Source of the DNA: Celoporthe dispersa
Lineage: Eukaryota > Ascomycota > Sordariomycetes > Diaporthales > Cryphonectriaceae
Direction of reading: 5' to 3'
Assembly (NCBI GenBank): GCA_016584495.1
Contig: WAID01000006.1
Location: forward strand, 2,294,001 to 2,358,000
Length of the DNA stretch: 64,000 nucleotides
The notes beneath the pieces were generated by a model. The model had not been told where the DNA came from. It saw only the letters and a list, made by a program, of their open reading frames with translations, and made no database searches. The position numbers were made by a program, and so were the translations under genes. Below are positions 56,001 to 64,000 of the stretch, one piece after another (within the stretch, counting starts at the first letter, position 1; every line of letters starts with the position of its first letter).

Positions 56001-56360
56001 TCAAGAGATACACGCCTTACTCTCGGGAGATCGGGTCCATTGATGTAGGACATTTCCAGCTCACTCACGATGTTGAGAAACAGACAGCAAAAGATGGGTC
56101 AGATAATTATGCGTACCCCGAGGGATGATCGAAGCTTTCCATTCGAAGTGCTTCTTTTTTCTTCTTGAGTACCTCGGCATACAAGAAAGGAGCGAACTAT
56201 GTACTGATATGCTAACGATTTCATAGCAATCGGTTGAAGAAAGCGGGAGAATATTGACAAGTACGAAAATGATGGCCGACAGGCTAAGGGTTCATGACCA
56301 CCTAGGTCTCATCCGACACCACTTTTGTTTCAGATTTCGGGACGCTTTTGCGCTCTTGGC
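53090..56360. other. Long intergenic region
   Basis: 3.3 kb without a supported gene. 53,650-54,080 is AT-rich, and the rest has mixed composition. No frame above about 100 codons shows family resemblance, and no tRNA or repeat was seen. It may hold a non-coding or decayed element that cannot be recognised by eye. Confidence 0.45.
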
Positions 56361-57779
56361 TTACGGGGCGCCACCGAAGCCACCGGAGCCTCCGGGGCTA
56401 GAGTCACCGCTGCTGACAGCAACGCCACCGCCCGAGGTCAGCTCGAAGGAGTAGGTAGGAGCTGTGTCCCAAAATGTCAGCCAACGGCCCATTGGTAGGA
56501 GACCTAGGGAGAGAGTGGGGGTTTTCTTTGGGGGGGAAGGGAGGGCGGAAGAAACTTACTGTACGAAGCGGTGGTGTTGATGCCAACTAGGATCCAAGTG
56601 AAGATGCCCTCGCTCAGGTCACCGTCGTCGCTGAAGTAGACGTAGTTGAAGACAGGGTCAGAGGTGGTGTCCTCGGTCTCCTGCTCGCCAAAGACACGGT
56701 CCTCAGCGTTGGTAGTGATGGCGTTGGTGTTGGTGTCGTAAGGGCTGGTGGCCTCGACGAGGTCGATCAGGTCCTGGTCCCAGAAGAACTGGCCGATATG
56801 AGAGACGCTGCCGCCAGTGATGGTGCCATTAGCGAGCTCGGTAGCATTCTCGTGGAGCACAATGTGGATGTGGTTAGTGCGGCCACTGTAGTGACCAGGG
56901 AACAGAGTGGTGAACTGGACGACACCGTCGTCGTCGGCCTGCTGGATACCACGGAGGAAGGTGGTGTTCAGGTTGGAGGCGTCATCAGCGTTGCCGTTGC
57001 CGGTCTCCTGGACACCTATGTGTAGACAGGCTGGGTCAGATCGATTTACGATAGTTATTTATTTTCGAACTTGAGAGAACGTTGAAGACTTACCGGCATA
57101 GACGCCAGTGGCGTTGGCGTTCCAGACGTCAGCCCAGACGCTGGGGAGAGGCTCACAGGTGGACACGTCGATGAACTGGAGGTCGGAGACAATGGTGACT
57201 CCCTCCTGGTCCTCGATCAGGTCGGAGCGGACGTACTCGCCCAGGACGTAGAATGGGCCAACCTCACCCTCGGGGTTGAGGACGGTGCAGGTGTCGTCAG
57301 CGAAGACATACTGTTGGAGGATCTCGTCAGCTTGAGAGACTACAGAAAGGATTGGTATATTTATATCTTGGTAATGGACATGCTCACAGTCTCGTCGCTG
57401 GCGGCAGTGGTGGCGTTCAGGTCACCCTCGTGGTCAGTGTCCAGGACCGTGGTGGTGTTGCGCTTCATGATGGGGGCTGCAAGATGAATGTCAGTATATC
57501 AGTGCGCATAGACAGGCCAGGCTGATGGAGGAAAGACTGACAGTCCCTGGCAATGTTCCTCGCCTTGCGGTGCTTCTCCATGGTGGCCTTGCGGCGCTCG
57601 ACGGCACGGGCAGTGTGGCCGCGAGCCTCAAGCTTGGCAGCGCAGTTCTCGAGGGCACGCTTGTTGGAGATGTGCATGCTGCGAGTCTCGACGGCACGGC
57701 GGTGCTCCTCCTCCTCGTGGCCCGGGTGGGCAGCAGCAAGAGCTGCGAGGCCCAGGATGATGGTCTGGGTGAAGATCAT
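56361..57779 (-). CDS. Secreted intradiol ring-cleavage dioxygenase (one missing base at a splice junction)
   Basis: Extracellular catechol-type dioxygenase that would open aromatic rings between the hydroxyl-bearing carbons with non-heme Fe(III). The signal peptide is MIFTQTIILGLAALAAAHPG, followed by a charged pro-region. Five exons: 57779-57542, 57476-57388, 57339-57094, 57015-56560 and 56461-56361, about 376 residues. Core marks are EGEVGPFYVLGEYVRSDL, FIDVSTCEPLPSVWADVWNA, FTTLFPGHYSGRTNHIHIVL (Tyr, His and His iron ligands) and GQFFWDQDLIDLV. Exons 2 and 3 fit only if one G is missing at 57387-57388 (ACTG before GTGAGC), giving DETVSQADEIL. The tail is Gly/Ser-rich. Such enzymes are common in plant-degrading and plant-infecting fungi. 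Confidence 0.87.
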
Positions 57780-60679
57780 GATGCCTTTCTTGAAGCGGGG
57801 ACTTTATAAAACAGAAAGAGAGAGTAAAAGAGCGAAACCTCTCAATATTTGTTTGCCGGTGGAAGAGACTGTGTTTTGGCTCCGGCTTGATGCTGAATAT
57901 CTTTCTTCAATAAACTGTTCTGCTCGGGGGGGAATAGTCTTCTTATATACCCAAGAAAAAAAATAGTGCTATCTATACTCGGTACTTAAAAGTCATATAC
58001 AATATGGCGAGTCCTCCGCAATCCAAGAACACCATTTGCCCCTTCATGACGCTGTCCCTTTGCCCTGTACCTGCTGATACTATTCGGCGGTTCGTACTGC
58101 CCACTTCCCGCTACGCAGATGAAAGGGCATGGTCTCCTCGCATCCTCACATGCAGGACGGGAGGATGTGTCCCACACACAGCGAGGCGAGGAAGAGGCGT
58201 CTCCCCCTGCCTTGCGCGCGTGCGTGTGTGTTGATCTCTTGCCGAAATGGTTCCTGGACGGACCGCCTCTTCTCGCAACGTGGACAACGTCGACATGTCG
58301 ACGAAGTTCAAAAGCAGCAGGTCCTCTGGGCCCAACAATACCGGTCAAATATTAATGTCGTCAGCTTGATTGGTTGAGGCCCCTGGTCAGCCCGGGACTT
58401 GTTGGCGGATGTGGTTGAAACGCAGCCTTGGCTGCAGCTTGGAGTCGCACCAGAGGAGTGCATCTTACGCGTCACCAGCGCAGGGCCCATATTAAACAGG
58501 GGTTAAGCTTAAGGCAAAAAAGTTGGACAGCTGGTCCAGCCCCAGATCGTGCATCTTGCCTTAGGAGGGGGAGGGGGTGGGGGTGGGGTCCCACCGCAAT
58601 GTGACCTCCGGTAGGTGGAATCAGATACCGTATGGATGTCAACGTCCTCGAGGGATCGCGACCGGATCTCCAGGAAAAGTATCCTCTTTCGGGGGCCTGT
58701 CCACAGCCGCGCATGTCCAGCGTCCCCGAATACTATACATGCACATGTGAATCCTTTCCCTGGGTGGCGGAGCTCGAGAGCCACGTAGTTGTGTACATAC
58801 CGCCACTCTCGTCTTTGTAAGTGCGGTCAACCCTTTCGGTGCGCGAAGGTTTCATGACAAGAGGTATCACACTTGTTTGCCTAGCCTTCCCGTTGTCTCT
58901 TTAGACCAATTCAGATATTATATTATATAATACGCCAGAGCAATACAATCTATTATGTACATATTGTACGCGAAAGACCAGCAAAACCTAAATATAGTGT
59001 CGTCATGCTTAAATCCATGGCCTTGCGTAACCAGTTTCTGCTCAAGAGCTGGGGCGCCGCCTGGCTGGCTGAGGAGCGACGAGGAGGACGACTAGGTCTC
59101 GCAGATCACTCTAAAAGGTTGACGCGTCCCCTCATCAAAGCAGATGCAAGGACAAAACGGTGAACGTGGTTCCGCGCGGCAATGTAACTCATCACAAGCC
59201 CTCCCGCCGCCAAGACCTGAGTTAAAAGGTCCCGCGTGGTCCCCCTGGGAGTTTGTTCCCGTCTTCTTTAAGATATTTCTCTGTCCGGAAGGTGTGGATG
59301 AAACGACGGCGCAGGGTGGTCGGGAAGTGGGCGGGCATCTGATAGAAGTTCCCTGCACGGGGCGGGTTACATTTTTGTTTTTTATTCCCCTTCTTTCTTC
59401 TGATGTACTTTATGGGCCTTTTGAGGGAAGCGGGGCGGGGGATGACGAGGGCCTCAGCTACATGGTACATAGCACTAGCTATGGAGGTTTATTTCGATCG
59501 CGGGAGAGATCCGGCCATTAGCATCATCACCCTGGCTGTTTCTTGTTTTGTTTTTGTTTTCTTCTTCTTTTTATTTCCCGTTCTCCCTCCCAACAGACAC
59601 CTGCAGCCGTGGCCCCAGCCAGGGTGGGAAGGGACGTGGCCATGGCAGCCCCAATCTTCACATGCTATGCTACGCTGCCCTTGCTCGTGATTGACCTATA
59701 GGTCGACGTTGATTATTATTATGTATAGCCTAGTCAATTAGGATCATGCTTGTAAACACAGTAGGGACCAAGACAAGTTTATTTGTGCGTGCCCTCCACA
59801 AGGGAGCTTATGCCTAATCCATCACCAGTAAGTGACTTGTAATTAATACGGTATGTATCTCATGGTACTCCCCGTTGCGAAAAGGTCAATGGTCGTCGGT
59901 TAGTCACACTTGATTGGCGGCGGTCACATCTTTTGAGGCCCGTGAAGAGAGTATTCGATACCAAGCCCACGAGTATCGGAGTGATTCTATGTCCGTTACC
60001 TACCTAATAGAGTGTTGACGGGATTTGATCATCACTTTGCTTGAGTATTTTTCCAAAAACACTTCGAAAGCGGAACGGTCTAGATGTCGTCTTTTTTTTA
60101 TGACCCGTCTCATTCTCTGCTTCTTTGCCCAACTTGAGAATACGAAGGATCATTGTCCGGTCCAATCTAGACAAAGAGCATCACTTAGAACCCTCATTTA
60201 CTTGTTTTCCCGTTGTGTGTCTGTCCATGATGGCGTCTCTCTGTGGACAATAATAGGTACTTGTAGAACACGGTGAAGGATGGACTCGACTGTCCTCCTG
60301 CCTTGAGGCCAAAGCAGAAGAAGACTTGTTCGCTGCCCGAAGTACTAATACCTGATCAGGGCTGTAGGGACGCCTGGTCTCCGCCCCTTTTCTGTGCGAG
60401 ATGATGGATGGGTGGATCTCATGTACCTTCTATACTTACTATTGTGTGTTGACTTGATGTACTAATATGCCAGTCTCTATTATCAAAATGTGCAAGAGCG
60501 TAACCGCCCAAGTAACCCAAGGCTGCGGTTATCCTGGCTGCCCCCCCCCCCACCACCCACGCCCCAAACCAAAAAGACCAAAACACCGGCGCTCAAATCA
60601 AACAAGTATCTCTCCAGGTACCCTACCTGGTAGATAGGTATCAAAAGATACCATCCAACCTTGCCACACCATCAAGAAC
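57780..60679. other. Long intergenic region
   Basis: 2.9 kb with no supported gene. It contains the dioxygenase promoter, a G/C-rich patch at 58,560-58,590, an AT patch near 58,915-58,930, and a run of 11 C at 60,541-60,551. Frames such as 59144-59521 have no family resemblance. Confidence 0.45.
57943..57949 (-). promoter_or_regulatory. TATA box of the dioxygenase gene
   Basis: TATATAA on the minus strand about 165 bases before the ATG at 57779. Role inferred from position. Confidence 0.4.
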
Positions 60680-62237
60680 TCAATAGCCCAAGGGCGTGAG
60701 ACCTCCCCTAAACGGCCTCTGTGCGCCGGCCGCCTTGTCGTCATGTACCCGCCACACCCCTTTCGTCTTGTCGTCGTTCAGCTGCCAGCCCGTGCCCTCC
60801 GCCAGCTGGTGGAAAATGGCGTGCTCTCGCCCCTGCAGCTCCTGAAGAGCAGCGGCTCGAATTTTGCGCCGGTCCTCCTCTCCTCCGCCCGCATGCGCCT
60901 CTGCGCCTGCTCCAGCTTAGACTTCTCCGCCACCACCTCGCGGAACTCGCCCCGGTCCAGGGCGTCCACGACCCCGGCCCAGGCCCTCCTGGACTCCCAC
61001 GGGTCCTGCCTCTCCACAGGCTCCACGTGCATGGGCGCAGGCCTGTTCTCGACGGCGTCGACGTCGTATTTCTCCAGCACCTCGCCTGTCCTGCTGTCCT
61101 TGACCGTCCATCCTTCGCTCCAGCAGCCCTCCGCCTCGTAGATGGGCGTCTTTTTCGGGTCGTTCTTGCGGTACATCTTGGCCTCGAACGAGTTCTTCTT
61201 GCCCCTGAACACGCCCGCCCCGCTGAACGTCATCTCGCTCACGTAGCCCGAGCTGGAGACGATGGTGTAGGTGCCCAAGACCTCCGGATACAGGCGCCCG
61301 GAGAGGAAGCCCCGGACTTTTACGTCAGGGAGGGGGATCAGGTACCTCTCGTCGTATCTGTCGATGGAGAGGATGGCGTGTCCGACCTGCCTGATGTCCA
61401 CGCTCGAGCTGAAGGTCATCTCCACGCGGGCGTAGCCGTCGGCCCGGATCCCGTTCTCGTCGTCTATGATCGCCATGGCCGTGATGGGAGGGTGGTGGCT
61501 GACCTGCTCTGCCACCAGCCGTGTCGAGGCTGGTCGACCACCGCCGCCGCCGCTCATCCCCAGGCCCAGCCCTGCTTTGCTACCTTCTCCTTTCTTCGCC
61601 TTGGCCTTGCTTCCGTCCTTGGGCTTGTTGGTGGGGGGCACCTGTGTCCACGACGCCATGAACAGCTCGCCGAGGAAAGCGTTCAGGGGCTTCTTGATGC
61701 TCACGCTGGGCGAGCCTGCCACGTAGAACTGGCTGCGCATGGCAATGAGGATCATGCGCAGCACAAGCAGGCTGCGCCTGGCCGGGTCGGGCTCGAGGGC
61801 GGGTGCGGCGAACACGCCTGGCCTCTGGGACCAGCAGTGGCCTACCTCGACGACGGACGAGGGTGCCAGGAAGAAGGGCGGCGCGGTGACGTTGCTCAGG
61901 TCTCCAGATACGGATGAGAGGAACTGTATAGTGCCGGTCGGAGTACCGAGGTCAGCCAGACGGATAAGTACAGTGGGTCATCTTCTCCGAGATTTTGTAA
62001 CCTTGCTTTTCCCTTCTGGCTTCTTCGCCTCGACATATTCGTGTGTAGGAGTGGTGAATTCTTTATCTAGCGGAGACTTACCCTAACCAGATCTCGGAAT
62101 CGTGAGGACATGGACGCTTTGCTCGAGCTGCAGCTATCCATACCTCGGCCCATCTCAAACGAGGAGCTGTTCATGTTGTTGTGTCTTGGGCTGAAAGGCC
62201 CAGTGGGAGAGGGCAGAGCGCTGACTTCGATGCTCAT
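60680..62237 (-). CDS. Oxysterol-binding protein homologue, OSH4/KES1-like (one frameshift)
   Basis: Lipid-transfer protein of the OSBP family that exchanges sterol or phosphoinositide at membrane contacts. Exon 1 is 62237-62082 and exon 2 is 61923-60680. The ORD core starts FLSSVSGDLSNVTAPPFFLA. The family fingerprint EQVSHHPP is present, followed by YLIPLPDVKVRGFLSGRLYP and KKTPIYEAEGCWSEGW. There is no PH or ankyrin domain, so it belongs to the short KES1 group. A 40-residue low-complexity insert rich in K, G and A lies just before the fingerprint. One base is missing at about 60841-60842 (AGGAG should be AGGGAG), which restores FRELQGREHAIFHQLAEGTG and the end TPLGY with a stop at 60682-60680. 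Corrected length is 466. Confidence 0.9.
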
Positions 62238-63260
62238 CTTGGCGGGTGAGGAGTGAGGAGTACGTATAATAATCCTGTTCGAGGTGAATATCGTATCGGC
62301 GATGTCTTCTATATCTTAAATTTGGTATGAATGTCGTTCAGGTAATTATATCCTTGTACTTCTGTGGTCGCTGTGCCTGCTCGTCAACGATGAGAGAAGG
62401 ACTTCTTCGTCCGTGCACAAACACACACACACACACACACACAAGATAAAGGTTGTCGGACAATCTAGATGGGATGAATGATCTGAAAGTTTTTCAAGAG
62501 GAAGAAAAAGACAAAAAGATAGAGAGGATCTATCTGTGATTTTAACAAGGGCAGTAATAATGGAATCGCGACAAGTGTGCAGGGTCCCTGAGAACACCAG
62601 ACGTTTCAAATATGTCCCATCGTCGTCCCTGGCGTGTGCCGCACCGAGTCACCCCAAACATGATCAACTCTGGCCCCATGTGGGCCACATCATTAAGTAA
62701 TGCAGATCCGGACACGGTGAGTGGCTTGTGGGTGGTAAACGCGGTGGAATGCCGCAGCGGAAGCCAGCGCATCCGATGTGCGTGCTATCGTAGTCAGAGT
62801 CAATTTGACCCTAGGGCCCAAAGCGACGTTACCCTTTTGCCTGGTTCGGCCATCTGGCTAGGCAAATAGGGCCCGCTGACCGCTGGTTCTGGACCACTCA
62901 TCGCGATTTGAGATATTTACTACCAGGTGTGGAAAAAGGACGGATAGGACCGTAGTGCTGCTCGCTGTGGATTATTTTTGGACACATCACTAGACAAATC
63001 ATTGTCCACGAGGCAACTGACCGAAATGTGCTCACACTAAGTCATGACTGATAGCTGGCTGGCTCTTGGTAGGTCAACCAGCCAGCTCGTACCGCAGGAT
63101 CCAGCCGGTTTAGATCTGGCTAGTGCTTGTCGGCGAAGAGGGCACCCGGGTGGCAGTGACATGTGAAGATGGCCATGTGCTGCAGAATAATAAGAAGCTA
63201 GCTTCATGCGCAGGCAGGCAGACAAGGGCGGCCGTTGCTCGAGGTACTTCCAGGCGTAAT
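62238..63260. other. Intergenic region with CA repeat
   Basis: 1.0 kb: upstream region of the OSBP gene and 3' flank of the acetyltransferase gene. It holds a (CA)n microsatellite at 62,420-62,443. No gene recognised. Confidence 0.45.
62420..62443 (+). repeat. CA microsatellite
   Basis: (AC)n of about 12 units, about 180 bases upstream of the OSBP start. Confidence 0.8.
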
Positions 63261-64000
63261 TCACTCGGCCTTCTTGGGGAACCTCTTCATCACCATCGAC
63301 CTGTGACACCCATCTGCAAGCGGGCCAGCAAGCACCACGGCCGAGCCTGCGCCCCAGTCCTCGCCCTCAGCCCTCACCGCACCCCAGAGCTCTGTGACCT
63401 TGAGATCCTGCGGCTCGACATCCTCGAAGCCGAACCGCCTGTAGAGTGGATATCCCGTGGGGGACGCCTCCAGCCAGTGCATCTTGCCCTCCCTGTCAGC
63501 GAGCTCGTTGCCCCAGGCGAGCAGGGCGGATCCGGCCCCGAGGCGCTGGCGTCCTGTCCTGCAGGCGAGGATGTCCAGGTCTGGCAATAGGAAAGAGCAC
63601 ACGTTGGGTTAGTTATCTCCAGTTTTTATGAGTGAGTAGACGATTCTGCGTTCTCTCTCTCTCTCACAGACACACACACGCACAAACACATCATCACGCC
63701 CGGGTCGGTACTCACGCAGGACCGGATCCCCTTTCAAGTACTTCCTCCGCAGCCTCTGCAGGTCCCCGATGAAGGTCCTGTAGACGTCCACATTCACACC
63801 CTCACCCACGCTCTCGGCCGTATGCTCTTTGACGACGTTCCACTTCTCCTCCGGGAGCGGCTCCTTGACTAGTTCCCACTTGGCAAAGGCGACGATCTCC
63901 GGGGTGGCGGCGGCGCCCTCCGCCCTCGTCTAGATGCAACTCGGCCAGCATGACGATGTTCTCGACGGCCGCTGGTTCCTCGGCGGCCTGGGCGGGCTTT
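63261..64000 (-). CDS. GNAT-family N-acetyltransferase, 5' partial (one frameshift)
   Basis: Acetyl-CoA-dependent acetyltransferase whose first part lies beyond the right edge. Exon 63580-63261 is joined to 63716 and upstream by a GTGAGT donor and a TTGCCAG acceptor. The acetyl-CoA loop reads RTGRQRLGAGSALLAWG (R-x-x-G-x-G type), followed by WLEASPTGYPLYRRFGFEDV, the typical C-terminal strand and helix. The upstream exon has AFAKWELVKEPLPEEKWN. A run of three G (plus-strand C at 63916-63918) should be two to join MLAELHLDEGGG to AAATPEIVAFAKW. The substrate is unknown; many fungal members of this type acetylate small amines. No start is visible. Confidence 0.83.

Noticed and set aside
59144..59521. 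125-codon frame in the 57.8-60.7 kb gap
   Set aside because: No family resemblance and composition like the surrounding non-coding DNA; similar judgement for 6718-7143, 16296-16658, 27852-28280 and 11476-11781 (the last begins at a non-ATG codon).

Overview
The window reads as genomic DNA of a filamentous ascomycete, most likely a Sordariomycete. Genes are spaced at a few kilobases and have short GT-AG introns (about 60-200 nt) with CTAAC/CTGAC-type branch sites. Protein families are typically fungal: RFT1, DBP3, an Egh16-like secreted virulence-factor family member, GtaA glutaminase, an MFS hexose carrier and a DHA1 carrier. GC-rich coding DNA alternates with AT-rich gene-poor blocks. No rRNA, CRISPR or recognisable intact transposon was seen. 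Layout: 0-5.3 kb holds the tail of a membrane protein, RFT1 and the convergent helicase DBP3. 5.3-15.5 kb holds the Egh16-like secreted protein, a Cys-rich hypothetical protein, a long upstream region rich in CCCCAG motifs and a hexose transporter. 15.5-21.5 kb is a degraded, partly AT-rich block with small acidic or basic ORFs, an intron-containing tRNA gene and a gene relic with C-to-T type stops. 21.9-32.2 kb holds thioredoxin and a divergent SDR, a DHA1 transporter, a small spliced membrane protein and a His/Gly/Met-rich secreted protein. 34-46.4 kb holds a secreted glutaminase-like protein, a head-to-head biotin carboxylase / carboxyltransferase pair, and a secreted RNase T2 with two microexons. 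47-64 kb holds a HhH-GPD DNA glycosylase, an FAD monooxygenase, a GFA-type enzyme, a hypothetical protein, a secreted intradiol dioxygenase, an oxysterol-binding protein and a GNAT acetyltransferase that runs off the end. Several genes suggest growth on outside nutrients or host tissue: the secreted glutaminase, RNase T2, intradiol dioxygenase and Egh16-like protein, together with the hexose transporter. No secondary-metabolite core gene is present. The most unusual unit is the two-gene acyl-CoA carboxylase (37,954-42,363). Its two subunits are transcribed divergently from one 433-bp promoter that carries a 41-bp tandem duplication. The biotin subunit starts directly at the biotin-carboxylase fold, with no room for a mitochondrial presequence. 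A general caution applies: about half of the protein genes need one single-base correction (mostly +1, a few -1), usually in a short homopolymer, to read through. The pattern points to uncorrected sequencing errors rather than to mass pseudogenisation. Coordinates below give the gene span, and the evidence text gives exon boundaries and the position of each suspected indel.
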